Assembly: GCF_003286085.1 (NCBI RefSeq)
Contig: NW_020825288.1
Location: 6,696,001-6,760,000, forward strand
DNA from: Drosophila persimilis
Lineage: Eukaryota > Arthropoda > Insecta > Diptera > Drosophilidae
Length of the DNA stretch: 64,000 bases
Direction: 5' to 3'
Notes under the pieces: model-generated
What the model saw: the letters and a program-made list of their open reading frames with translations, nothing else
Told to the model about the DNA's origin: nothing
Database searches by the model: none
Translations under genes and position numbers: made by a program
In this document: positions 40,691 through 52,525 of the stretch, in pieces
Layout of the letters: each line of letters opens with the position of its first letter
Position numbering within the stretch: the stretch's first letter is position 1

Positions 40691-41555
40691 ATGAAGAGTT
40701 CTCTTAAAATGTGCCTGGGCCTGGTGGTGCTCCTGATTTGCATGCTCTCGGGCAATGCATCGCTGGAGAGGGAAAACAATGAAGTGAATAACTTGGCGAA
40801 TGTGAGTTCAACACACTATCAGGATGTGTCTTAGTTCGTTTATTTAGGGAGTTAAACAATGAATAATGCGTATAAGATATGGATCAAATGAAGCGTCCCT
40901 GAACTTCACAATCTAAGCTGATAGCACAAAATATTTCATCACCGCTTGTCTATAAGTGAAATTGCACAGTTGTGATAATATTTCGTTGGGTTTGATGGCA
41001 TTCCATAAAAGAAAATCCCCTGCCGCGGTGTCAGAATTTCACAAAAAACCATTAAACATAAGTGCAGCTTTTAAAAATGACTCAATTGCAGTCCCATTCA
41101 AATCGTTTATGTTTTTCTTTGCACAGCACAAACTCAGCGGAGTTATACAGTGGAAGTACGAGAAGCGACCCTTTTGCAATGCCTTCACAGGTAACATTCC
41201 CAAGAGTCCCAGATTTCCAGGTGCATTTCATCCCATTCCCATTCCAATATCTGCAGGATGTGGACGCAAGCGTACTTCGTATCCCTCGTATCCGCCCTTT
41301 TCGCTGATAAAACGCAACGAGCTTGAAGAAAAGCCCTATAACAATGAGTATTTGTCGGAGGGACTGAGTGATCTGATCGATATCAATGCCGAGCCAGCTG
41401 TGGAGAATGTGCAGAAGCAAATAATGTCCCAGGCGAAGATCTTCGAGGCCATCAAGGAGGCCAGCAAGGAGATCTTCAGACAGAAGAGCAACAGACAGAA
41501 AATGCTGGAGAACGGACAGCGGCTACAAATGCAGGAGGAGCGTGAGAATATTTAA
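40691..41555 (+). CDS. CCAP: crustacean cardioactive peptide precursor
   Basis: Three exons (40691-40801, 41127-41190, 41257-41555) join to 157 residues. An N-terminal signal peptide (MKSSLKMCLGLVVLLICMLSG) routes it to secretion. The mature nonapeptide PFCNAFTGC (residues 52-60) is preceded by the processing site KR and followed by GRKR, whose Gly supplies the C-terminal amide; the two Cys form a disulphide. The remaining propeptide (NELEEKPYNNEYLSEGLSDL onwards) is acidic and helical and also conserved in flies. CCAP acts in the ecdysis motor programme, wing expansion and heart rate. The second intron is phase 1 within the Gly codon of the peptide. An AATAAA at 41716-41721 is the likely 3' end. 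The upstream in-frame codons before 40691 are not part of the conserved precursor. Confidence 0.97.
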
Positions 41556-41715
41556 AGGCCAACGAACTGACGACCCCCCCACGCCAACCCGCCACGACAC
41601 CACATCGATAGTTATCACAACGGTTCTGTTATTGTATATAATACATACATACATACACTATATATCTATATATTTGACCCTGAATTAAGAGAGAGATTCT
41701 ACATTGAAAGCATCC

Positions 41716-41721
41716 AATAAA
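41716..41721 (+). terminator. polyadenylation signal of CCAP
   Basis: AATAAA lies 161 bp beyond the CCAP stop codon. Confidence 0.65.
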
Positions 41722-42807
41722 AATTGTTGACTTGATGTGGACTGTGTTTTGAGTGTTTTTTTAATGGTCCGGAATAAACCTTTGAGAGAATCTAAATGGT
41801 GATGGCACAGTGTTAGAAAATGAGAACTTTATAAGAGATACAATTAGTTTATAGGGCCTGGTTGAGTAGGTCTTATAACCACCTTCTGAACTGGTAAAGC
41901 AAAAACTTTAATAATAATTCAAAAGCCGTTTTTGGGTGAGTTTTTGCACGGTATATACGATATTATATATATATGATATGTACCGCGCCGATACTGACAA
42001 ATACTTATGGATCAAAAACAGAAAGATCGGGCCATTCATGTGATGTAAAACTAGGTTTCCACAAAAAGGTTTCCATTCAAACAAAACTGGAAATTTCCTG
42101 CCATTTTTTTAAAGGTTTTCCAACTTTGCAATATCTTTATAATATCTTTTTGCAGGGTAAGATATTTTTTTAATATTTTATTTCATTAGGGGCGTTAGTT
42201 ACAAACCAAATAAGCTACTAATCATTAAAATTGTTCAAAGACTGATAAAGTTATTATATTTTTAGTAAATCAACTTGTGTTGATACTTTCCAAAACTTGA
42301 TAAATCCAAATCTCGTATAAAAGTAACACAAGAATTCCCTGTTTCATTCAGGAAGCCCAGACCTAAGTCCTACAATAGCTATGTACATACGTGTACCATT
42401 CTTGCAAATACAGACTACCATTTACAGAACGTGTACCAATGGAACCGTTTCTCGAAAAGCCCCCACCCTGCAGACCCCACAGCCGGAGCTGTTTGAATAT
42501 CATTATAATGAAATGATTGGATAGTTATCACAAAGATTTTATTACATTAGTACATAATACAAGTAAATAGTACGTATATAAATATAATTAGAAATAATTT
42601 AGTTGGCAGGCACACTACTGACATTGATATTTTTTTTGTTTTTTGTTTGATAATGCTTATCGGTAGTCGCTTTGGGAACCAGAACCGTTGATAATGATAA
42701 GACCACCTAATCATTTCACTGCTATCTTAATCTGAATAATCAAAGCAAATCGATAGACTGGCGCACTGGCACTGGTGTAGAATTTCATAATTATGCATAA
42801 TTTTGGT
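41722..42807. other. AT-rich gap between CCAP and the P450
   Basis: Contains the 3' UTR of the minus-strand P450; its AATAAA is the minus reading of TTTATT at 42538-42543, about 265 bp past the stop. Otherwise no open frame or repeat of note. Confidence 0.55.
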
Positions 42808-44476
42808 TCACTTGGGCAGTCTCTTGGACAGACGCACCTTGACCCCATTCTTGGGCAGAAGGGCAATGCCGCTGTTCTCGAACTCGAGCTGGCGTTTGCT
42901 CATCACTTCGACGTTGAAGTTCTTGAGGACATTGATAATGGCCAGCTTGGCATTCACGAGTCCCATGCGCTGGGCTATGCAGATCCTGGGTCCTTCGCCG
43001 AAGGGCATGAAGGCCGTGGGACTGAAGTTGCGATTCTCCTCCGAGTAGCGATCGGGATCGTACGTTTCGGGCTCCGGGAAGTATTCGGCGTCGTGGTGTA
43101 TGCCATAGAGAGAGATGACCACCGGAGTGCCCTTCGGGATGACATGATCGGTGTCCGGTACGGTGTAGTCCTGGGTGCATTCGCGATTCAGCATGGGAAG
43201 GCCCGGATACTTGCGCAGCGACTCCTGCACGCACAGATCAAGGAACTCCATCTTTTGCAGCGCATCGTAGGTGATGTGTCCATCGTTCTTGGCCAGTGTC
43301 TCGTCCACCTCGGTCTGCAGGCGCTCCAGCAGTTCCGGATACTGGGCCAGCTCGAACAGAACGAAGGCAGCCGTGGATCCGGTAGTCTCCTGCCCGGCAA
43401 TGTAGAATATGAAAGCCTGAGCCGTGATGGCCTCCAAGGAAATGCACTTGATTTGGTCTGAGATCAAAAAGAAACTGCTTCACACAACTGTGTTATGGGA
43501 GACGATGGTCAGGCACTCACCGGTAGCGGACTTCTGTATTTTCCATATGTTCTCATCGCTCTCGTCGACTGCGCCTGTATTCCTCAGCTCCATGAGCAGC
43601 TGGAGCAAGTCCTTGCGCACAATACCATGCTTTTCGCGGTACTCGATGGTCTCCTTGACAATTTCCAGCATTGCCAGGGCCACCTGGTTCTTGAATCCCA
43701 ATGAGAACAGGAATTTTGCCACACTGCAAATAAACAAACAGCTCTTTAGCCCTGACTCGGACTGGGATGGGATTGGCATGGACTTACGATGGCACTAGGA
43801 ATATCATCATTCCAAACATCGTCGTGAAGCGAGTGTTGCGGCGTGCGATTGTCACCAGATTCCGGAACTTGTTGTCCGGTGTCAGGTAGCTGTTCATTTC
43901 CAGGCCAAAGATGGTCGACGCAATTATGTCGATGGCATAGGTTTGCATCACGGTCTTCAGATCAACCTCCTGGGAGCCCTGTTCCGGTAGAGTCTTCTGC
44001 AAATGGTTGACCATATTGTTGGCGATCTCCTCGGAGGTGCTGAACATTCCCTTGAGCTTGCCGGACGTAAAGCAGGGGGACAGCTTGTGGCGCATGGAAC
44101 GCCAGCTCTGGCCACGTAGGGCAAATATCGAGCCGGACAACGGATCGTTGACTTCATCGACATACACGCCCCGATCATGGAAGCTGGCGAAATCCTGAGC
44201 CAGCACACGTCGTGCCAGGGCCGCATCGCGAACTAAAACAGCCGGACGGAAGAGCAAGTAAATGCCCAGAAAGCGTTCCTTGCTCTTCTGATATGCATCG
44301 TAGATGGCCATGCCCATGCCCTTCTCCCGCCGCCAGACACTGTCCAGACATCCGAATGGTATAGTGGAATGCCTATCGAAGGGAAAGCCGCGCCGCTCCC
44401 AGTACTGGTAATGGTGCTTCAAATAGAACCAACCCAACGCCAAGAGGGTGCCCGCCAGCACAATGAGGGAAAACAT
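42808..44476 (-). CDS. cytochrome P450, CYP6 family (Cyp6d-like)
   Basis: Three exons (43788-44476, 43521-43723, 42808-43457) join to 513 residues. The N-terminal MFSLIVLAGTLLALGWFYLK anchor places it on the ER membrane. P450 signatures are in order: the I-helix AGQETTG (oxygen activation), the K-helix ESLRKYP (ExxR), PERF-like FPEPETYDPDRYSEEN, and the haem loop FMPFGEGPRICIAQRMG, whose Cys is the iron ligand. The haem loop and YCCS-free N-terminus fit CYP6; gene context (near CCAP, Dcr-1) suggests Cyp6d4, but I cannot exclude a relative such as Cyp6d5. CYP6 enzymes oxidise xenobiotics and some endogenous lipids. A TATA box and initiator upstream fix the start at 44476 rather than the in-frame ATG at 44572. 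Confidence 0.93.
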
Positions 44477-44542
44477 ATTGCAACTGAATCTGATTCTTTC
44501 TGTATTCTCCAATGCGACGTAACTCGAAGCCCGTTTATAGTC

Positions 44543-44577
44543 AACTGAAGCGTTGCTCAGACGACTCTTCATTTATA
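44543..44577 (-). promoter_or_regulatory. TATA box and initiator of the P450 gene
   Basis: On the minus strand TATAAAT spans 44577-44571 and TTCAGTT spans 44549-44543, putting the initiator A (44546) 31 bp after the first T of TATA, the usual fly spacing. The implied 5' UTR is about 70 nt. Confidence 0.7.
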
Positions 44578-45011
44578 GAGGGAGCGATTCCGTGCCTTAA
44601 TCGACTCTGTCGGGGCAGGGCAGCGTTCTCTTTTCATAGATAAGCTTTGTAAAGAGCGATAGGTGTGGCGAAATTAAATAAGAGAACCTGTTTGCTGTTC
44701 GGAGTAGAGCTGCGTGGCCTTTGAGTATAAAACAAATCTGTATTTCAATTGATCGCTACTTAAACGAAAACCTTTATTCCACAATTTCTACGATTCGGCT
44801 GCTCCGTTGCGGAGATAGAAATGTCTTGAGGGATCACACAATAATACAAAAGTTTCATTTCGACTAAAACACTTCAGGGGGATACATTTCTAGCATGTAT
44901 AAACGGTAGAAAATATTCATCCATCAACAATAGCACTTAACTAATAGAAAAGCCTCGAAACTACAGAATGCTACGTAATTTTTTTAGATATAAATACTCC
45001 TCTGGGTCAAA
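44578..45011. other. short gap between P450 promoter and obe 3' end
   Basis: Contains the probable obe 3' UTR down to AATAAA (minus strand, 44778-44773) and about 200 bp of P450 upstream sequence. If the two genes come from separate chromosomal positions in D. melanogaster, the junction lies here. Confidence 0.5.
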
Positions 45012-48000
45012 CTACAGCACTTTCGCATCGATAATCTCAAATTTGAGGTCGAACTGCTGATCAAAGCCCATCAGACAGTCGGACATCATATACAATGTGA
45101 GCTGCAGTCGGCCACGTCGCGGAGTGGCCTGAAAGGAAATGCGATTGGTGGTGCGCTGTCCGCGCACCGTGAGGCGCTTCATTGCCAGAAGCTCGTCGTT
45201 GGCCTGTGAGCCCAGTGTCAGGAACCAGGCCTCGTTCTTCGGCTTGGGATACTTTGGACAGTGAACCGTATAGCTGCCTTGTCCGCCGGCTCGACGATGC
45301 CCGCTTCCGCTGACATTCAGACGCTGCAGATCAATCCTGAGGACATAGTCCTCGTTCGCATGCAGCTGCATCCATGTGTTGGTCTCCTCAAAGGGCAGCG
45401 GTCGCTTGGCGTACTCCTCTTCCATAAAGCGACCTTCCACGGATATTTTTAGCGCTATCTCAGGCAGATCTTGGATGACCTGAAATGGTAAAGGTTTAGA
45501 GAAAAAATCTATGGTGGAAGGTGACAACCAATGCATACCTTGTACATCTGCTCAATCTCGTGCTCTTCAAAGGCATCACGCAGCGGTGCAGCCAGCACAG
45601 CATACTCTTTCCTGCACAGCTCTTTCAGAACAGGGAGCGTCAAATAGTCGTGCTCCGCATGTGTGATGTTCAAGAAGGCATCCACATTATCCTCATTTAC
45701 ATTGGGTAACGTGAGGAATTCGCTGGCATCGAACCAGCGCGCCTGGATTACACTCTGCATTAGCTGTTGCACCACCAATGTGGTCGAGAGCCAGCCACGC
45801 TCCGCCGTGTAGTCCACCATGGCCTGCATCACACGAGTGGCGTTGTCCAGAGCGGACTTTGTGTCCGTCAGGTAGTCCGAATTGGGCAGCGAGTGCCGCG
45901 AGAAGTGAGCCTGCAGCAGTAGGAACGTCTTGGTGTAGGGCGAGTCCCAGGTGCCTGACGGCGGCCTGTAGCGACTCGTTTCGGCCATCTGCTCGTTGTA
46001 CTTGTCCTCGTTGTGACGCACTGGCTGCTGGTCAAATTCGTAGGAGTCGGCTATGGCCAGGAGCACCTCCTTGGTGCCCATTCCTGGCTGGAGATCTTCC
46101 AGGAAGTGCTTCATTGTGCGGTACGACAGATAGTAGTAGGAGCTGATTCGCCCCAAGAATGTTGGCACCAGGAAACCGTCGCGCTCCACTAAACAGGCGG
46201 CATTCGACAGCTCGTAGATCACTTTCTCCACCAGACTCGACATGAATGCATTCACATTCTCGGGCTCCACGCCCTCCAGTTGGTAGTACGATGGATTCCG
46301 CAGCAATCGCCTGAAGAAGTACGTCCACGTAAGATAGTCCAAGGCTCCCTGCTTCGTCTGCACCGTGCCAGCCACGATCTCGGCGTTAATGTGCTCTGGC
46401 AGTACGCCCAGCAGACTGGACTCCACGGGGAATGGATCGTAGAGGAATTTCTTGTAGAAGTTTTTCTTCTCGTCATGCACTAGGACAACGGCAACGCCCT
46501 CGTTGTCGAACTGTGGCCGTCCGGCACGTCCCATCATCTGCAGGACATCCGTAATGGGCATGTCCACGTACTTCTTCACCTTGCCATCAAAGTACTCGGT
46601 GCCCTTGATGACGACCAGATGGGCGGGCAGATTAACGCCCCAGGCGAGCGTGGCGGTGGCTACCAGCACCTGGATCTTGCGGTTCAGGAACAGCTCTTCC
46701 ACACACTTGCGATCCTGCTCTTGGAGGCCAGCATGATGCAGTCCGATGCCAAAGGCCAGGCAGAATTTCAGGTTCTGATCGCGAATGTTCTGAAGTATCA
46801 GCTCCATTGCGTACTCCTTGATGTGCAGGTACTGCTTGGGATTGACGTCGCCGGCCACAAAGGTGATGAGATCCAGGGCCGTGAGGCGGGTCTGCCTGCG
46901 CGAGGAGACGAACACAATTGTTGGCTCGCATGGCGAGTAGGTGCGAATGGCCTGGAAGGTGGGTCGGTTCATGGTGGCCATGCGCGGGCAGTAATGTTTG
47001 CCCGGGAAGCCATTTATGTGCACTTGCAGTGGCACCGGCCGCACCGACGGTTTGAAGTTGTACAGGCCCATTTTGGTGATGCCCAGCCAATTGGCCAGAT
47101 CCTGGGCATTGGCCAGGGCCGTGGACAGGCCCACTATGCGAATTTCGCGCCCCGTGTGGGAGCGGATGAAGTTTGTGCGCGAGACAATTACCTCGATGAC
47201 CGGACCACGATCCTCGCCCAGCAAATGGATCTCATCGATCACAATTAGTGAGACATGCTGCACGTACTCGCGCGTCTGCCAGGACCGACTGATGCCGTCC
47301 CATTTCTCCGGTGTGGTAACAATTAGTTGGGACTCCCGTATGGCCTGGATATCCGGCGTGACGTCGCCCGTCAGCTCCACTACCTTGAGGCCAAGCGAGG
47401 AGCGGTGGAAGCGCTTCTCCCAGTCGCCTATCCGCTCCTTAACCAAGGCCTTCAGGGGCGCTATGTAGACCACCTTGCATTTGGGGTTCTCGTTTAGTGC
47501 CCGGAATATGGCCAGCTCCGCCACGATGGTCTTGCCACTGCCAGTGGGGGCGCCCAAGAGCACGTTGTTGTCCGTGTGGTAGAGGCAGTGGAATATCTGC
47601 GTCTGTATGGGGTTGAAGTGCGTGAATCCGTAGAGCGACTCGTACAGTGCGTTGTCCAGAGCGCTAACAGGCAACGGGCGCAAAGGCAGCAGTTCCGTCA
47701 ACGGCGGATGGTGTTCCGGCAGCACCAGGTGCTGGAACGACAGGGGCACACAGGTGGTGCTGCCCAACCAGCTGTCGCTGGACACTCGAATGTAGTACTG
47801 CGGCGGCAGCGGCTCCTTCAGTGGAATGGTCATCACCAGCTGTTGCGGCTGGCCGCTGAACACAAACTTGCGACTCAGCTGGAACAGCTCCGAGTGGTAA
47901 ATGTAATTGGATTCGGGGTCCTCGATCCACAGCCAGAAGCTCTGGCACGTCTTGCCGTGCACGCGATCGTTCCACGTGAAATTCGCCCAGATATCCACCT

Positions 48001-51000
48001 TGATGCGCAGCACTGTGCGGGTAATGGGCTGCAGACTGGCCTCCACATCCAGCATTGGGAGCTCTTGGGCCGAGCGAATGACCAGCTCTGCATAGCGATC
48101 GCTGCGCAGCCATTCCTTCAACTCGCGTTGATCCATGTCGCGCAATCGATAGACGCTCAGGCCGCGACGCTCCAGCTTGTCTATGGTCTCGTGATTGATC
48201 GCCGGGAACTGGCGCAGATGGCAATCGAAGTCCCATTGCCGTCGCTCGAACATCTTGCAGAGCTGCAGCAGGCGGCCCGACAGCACGGCATTATTCTGTC
48301 GCAGCACAATGGAGAACAGTGCTCGCGTGATCCTGCCAATGTTCGTTGTAATGTACGACATGTCCGAGCTCAGCGAAAAGGACTTTACATAGCCATTGGA
48401 GAGATATGTCTGAATGAGAATGTTGACCTGCCCAGAACAAAGAAGAATGCCTTTAGTGAGGAAAAAGGAAAAGGGGAAGAACTCTTGTGTTTGGCTACCT
48501 TTCCGCAGACATTCTCGCTGCCACCGAATGGCTTCAGCTTGCAGTAGTCGGTCCTCAGTTCATCCAGCTCCTCGAGCTCGTCGTCGCGCACTTTTAGCTG
48601 CTGGAACTCCTGGGCCTGGGATATCATGGCCAAGATCTCGGCTTCGTTCATGAAGGGTTTCATCAGCTCGTTGAATATCTCCACGGTGTCGTATTTTATG
48701 TAGAAATGCGAGGCCGTACGCCCCAAGTCGGTGATGTTCATGTCCATGGTGCGCTGATTGAAACGCATCATTCGCGCCTTGTCCAGACTCATCGATGCGG
48801 ACATTATGAGAGCCCGGCGACGAGCCTCCAGCGTGGGATCCTTCTGTAGTTCCGCATACTCGATGCCATACACATGGGGATTGATGCGCATTCGCACAAA
48901 TAAGTACCTTTAAACGGGGGAAAGCAACGATAATTCTATCCCATTTTGTGTGAATTGTTAAACTCACGTGTAACTGAGCCACTCAATGGCCTCCTCCACG
49001 TTGGTAATGGTGCCCAGGCCGATCTCCGCATTCAGATTATCGGCCAGACATTGCACAAAGTTCGACTCGATGGGGAATTGATTCGTTAGCAGCGACAGGT
49101 AATGATTGAGCTTGTCATAGGCGGTGATAATGGTGCCCACACCGCTCTTGTCGAACTGCGGGCGTCCAGCTCGACCAAAGATCTGCAGCACATCCAGAAT
49201 GCCCAGGTCCACGAAGCTGCCGTGCTTGGCATCGTAGATGTCTGTGCCCCGTATGATAACCGCGTGCGCCGGCAAATTGACGCCCCACGCCAGAGTGGCA
49301 GTGCAGACGAGTACCGAGATGTGGCCCTCGACGAAGTATTTCTCGACCATTTGGCGGTCGGCTCGCAGCATGCCCGCATGATGCATGGCCAGGCCGCAGG
49401 AGAATAAGTCCACCAGCTGCTTGTTGCGGCTCTTCTGGACCGAGCGATTGGCCAGGCCAAACGCATTCGAGTCCTTGGGCAGGAAGGCAGCGCTGGTGTT
49501 GTTTTGTTGGGCCAGCTCGCGAATAACATTCGCCGTTCGCACGGTGGCATTGCGGGCGTGGACAAAGACCATCACCTGGTGTCCCTGCTGGACCATCTCC
49601 ACACATTTCTGGTAGCAGCACTGGTCCATGTCGGCGATTTGTTGCAGCGGCTTCACCGACTTGATGCCAATGAAGTTGGTGTCCAGCGGCACAGGTCTGA
49701 AGCGGGAGTCGAAGTAGAAGAGTCCCTTCATGGGGTTCACGCGTAGAAAATGCGCCACATCCACGTAGTTGGGCAGCGTGGCGGACAGGCCAACGATGCG
49801 TATCATCGACTGGGAGGACTCCACGAGGCGCAGAGTTCGCGCAACGAGTGCCTCCACCACAGGCCCCCGCTCGCCGTGCAGCAGATGCACTTCGTCGATG
49901 ATGAGCAGCTTGACCAGGCTGATCAAGGCCACATCGCCGCTACCTGCAATGGGATTCCATGAGCAAACGGCTCTTGTGATTAGAAAGTTAATGCTTACCC
50001 TTTCTGGTGACCACATCCCACTTCTCTGGCGTGGTCACCAATATCTGGGTGGCTGCCATTTCCGCCTTGGTCAGCTGCATGTCGCCCGTCAGCTCGCGCA
50101 CCACTATTTGCAAGGACTTCAGCCGCTTGGAGAAGTTCTCAACCATTTCGGCGGCCAGCGCTTTCATTGGGGCTATATAGACGATCTTAAACTCGTCCCG
50201 ATTGATCACACCCTGCTCCAAATGGCAGCGAATCGTGTGCACAATGCTCAGCATGGCCACGTTGGTCTTGCCGGCACCAGTGGGGGCGCACACCAGCATA
50301 TTCTCGTTGCTGTGATAGGCCACCGGATAGACCACGGACTGGATGCGGTTCAGCTCCTTGCAGTTGGCAAAGGCCAGCCTTCCGACATCGTCCAGTTCGT
50401 CGATTTGGATGCGCTTGTTTCCCACTGTGAGCGGCGGAGGTTCGCTGGCTGGGATCTTGACCTCCTCCCACTGTTTATTGTCGATGCGCTGGGCGTTGTC
50501 TGGCAGGGTTATGCGGCTGCCGCCGATAAAGCCAGCGTGCTGTTTCGCCGCCAACTGGCTGTCGAAGACATAGGGATAACGGATGGGGGGCGCCTGGTAG
50601 TCCGCCTTAACGGCCTTGGTCGTCAGCAGGAGCGGCTCTCGCTGGGCATTTTCCAGCAGCATTCGCTGGTGCTGCACACGTAGTTGCATGGCGGGAATGG
50701 ACACGGCACAGCCGGGGTCGTCTTGGTCCTCGTCATCCTTGATGTTGCGCATTATGCGCTGCAGTTTCTTCTCCTCCCGTCGCTGTATTTTTCCAAGCTG
50801 TTTCTCCTGTGCGGACTGAACCACCACGGCACTGGCTACAGTGGGTCGTATTTCAGGTCCTCCTCCTCCAGTGGCTGCTGTCTGGAGACGTTTTTGCTTG
50901 ACCTCCTTGACGCGACGCGTTCTCGTGGCAAACTGTTCCAAATGCTGTCCAATCTTGGCTCTGTCCTGCAGCAGTTTTCCCACCAGCTCGAAGTAGTCAA

Positions 51001-51864
51001 AGCCCAGCAGTTCCATTAGCTCGTTCTGCAGCTCCTCGCTGCTGCGCTTCGAGCCTAGTATGTCCCCCACGCGTCCCAGCAGATTTTCATCCTCCAGCTT
51101 CTCGGCTATGTCCACCAATGACTGCAGCTCTGGACTCAGCTTGGCTCCGTCCGTGCGCTTAATCACTGGCGCTGGTGCGGCCTTCGATTTGTACTTCATG
51201 GAGAACTTGTTGACGGTGCGATTCTTCAGCAGAGCATCGGGTGCCAGATTGGTCAACAGGCTGGTGTCCAGCCACACGGCTGGCGTGCATTTAACGTCAA
51301 TCTCTTCGCCCCAGAGCCGTGCCACATTGTGCGGCTTTCGTTGGGCCTGCTGCCAGCGTTTGAGTTCCATGCGCTCGTGCTCCTCCAGCGAGTGTTCCAC
51401 AGCCAGGACACATTCGTGAATTTGCGTCATCTTCCGATCGAAGGTCTTGCCAAACATCCCGTGCAACCGATTGGTGGTGGCCACCAGCACTACTCGCTGC
51501 TCGTGCAGCAGCCAGAACAGAAAGAGAGCCGCATGCTCTACCACCTGTGGCTGTTCCTCGTAGCCCATACATTCCTGGACCAGATTGCGCAGCTTCTGCA
51601 TGTGCACCTTGGCGGCGGGCTGTTTCTCGGAAGGCAGCTGTGCCAGCAGCTTGCCTATGGTCTGCTCCTCCTTCCTGTGCAGGCATTGCCATTATCAGTG
51701 ATATTTCATTAGTGGCGAAATCTCTTGACTTACTCATACGAATTTGTCGTCGTGGATGATGCGTTGGCGGTCCTGGCTTGCCGCTGGCCATTGAAGCGGC
51801 GGCTCTTGGCCTCCAACTCGGTTTTGGCACGTAGCGATGCACTTAGTCGAGGCGGCTCCCACAT
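45012..51864 (-). CDS. obe: Obelus, ASCC3-type tandem Ski2-like helicase
   Basis: Six minus-strand exons (51734-51864, 49999-51674, 48968-49943, 48499-48907, 45539-48427, 45012-45479) join to 2182 residues, close to human ASCC3 (about 2200). Two complete helicase cassettes are seen. Cassette 1 has Walker [10 protein letters not shown] (about 505), [19 protein letters not shown] and a [12 protein letters not shown] motif VI, then a Sec63-like domain. Cassette 2 has GAPTGSGKT (about 1353), [18 protein letters not shown] and [12 protein letters not shown], then a second Sec63/FN3-like end. The layout is shared by ASCC3 and Brr2; the N-terminal region and cassette 2 with an intact Walker A favour ASCC3. 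ASCC3 works in alkylation repair and in splitting collided ribosomes; fly obelus affects crumbs splicing. The start [10 protein letters not shown] is the first ATG in frame. Confidence 0.93.
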
Positions 51865-51911
51865 TCTCGTTTGTCCTATGTAAATCCTGCAGAAATTTCA
51901 TATTTTTTTAA

Positions 51912-52427
51912 ATTCCTCGATCTTGATATTCCGTCGAATATTACTAGCTGTATGGAACATTTAGCCATGCCCACATAATTTTATCCGATTAGTGAATCTA
52001 TTTTCTAATTGACTGGCTTATCTTAAATACTTGCTTTATTGGATTTCTATACGTTGAAAATAAAATTGGATTGTGCAAAAAAACAAAACAAGAGAACAGC
52101 TGATAAAATATACCGTCTGACCCTCAAAATATACCAAAATATACCGTAAATATACTGACGAATTCAAATTCTATTTTACATATTCCTCGTTTTTGATATT
52201 CCGTCGAATATTACTAGCTATATAGAGCATTTAGTCATGCCCACATAATTTTATACGATTGATTAATCTTTTTTCTACTTAACTGACTTTTTTAAATCTT
52301 GCTTTTATTGGATTTCTAAACGTTGAAGATAAAATTGGATTGTGCAAAAAAAAACAAAACAAGAGAACAGCTGATAAAATATACCGTCTGACCCCTCAAA
52401 ATATACCGTAAATATACTGACGAATTC
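51912..52427. repeat. tandem duplication (about 250 bp, two copies) upstream of obe
   Basis: Copy 1 (51912-52165) and copy 2 (52182-52427) run from ATTCCTCG through GATATTCCGTCGAATATTAC and end at GACGAATTC. They agree over nearly their whole length, with scattered substitutions and small indels; copy 2 lost one AAAATATACC unit. Copy 1 begins 48 bp upstream of the obe ATG, so both copies belong to the obe 5' region. Confidence 0.9.
52105..52155 (-). promoter_or_regulatory. motif-6-like array upstream of obe, duplicated at 52374-52415
   Basis: AAAATATACC units at 52106-52115, 52126-52135 and 52136-52145, plus a weaker AAATATACTG, read as GGTATATTTT on the minus strand, the obe sense. These match KTYRGTATWTTT (motif 6). 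The set is present again in the second tandem copy. An AACAGCTGATAAAATATACC junction is kept in both. Confidence 0.6.
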
Positions 52428-52433
52428 CAGTTA

Positions 52434-52525
52434 TAAATATCGATGCTGTTCTTGATTATAAAATTTATATCGATGCTGTTATTGATTATAAAATTGATAT
52501 CGATGCTGTTATCGATGTTGTTATT
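52434..52525. repeat. 29-bp ATCGAT-containing tandem repeat
   Basis: ATATCGATGCTGTT followed by a TTGATTATAAAATT spacer occurs three times with a partial fourth unit. Each unit holds a half or full DRE-like ATCGAT. It sits directly beyond the 250-bp duplication, on the Trissin side. Confidence 0.85.

Noticed and set aside
44477..44572. Upstream in-frame ATG of the P450 (MKSRLSNASVDYK)
   Set aside because: Lies at or above the predicted initiator (44546) and precedes a standard P450 membrane anchor starting at 44476.
46619..47248. 209-residue plus-strand open frame inside obe
   Set aside because: Antisense shadow of helicase cassette 2, with no initiator context or similarity.
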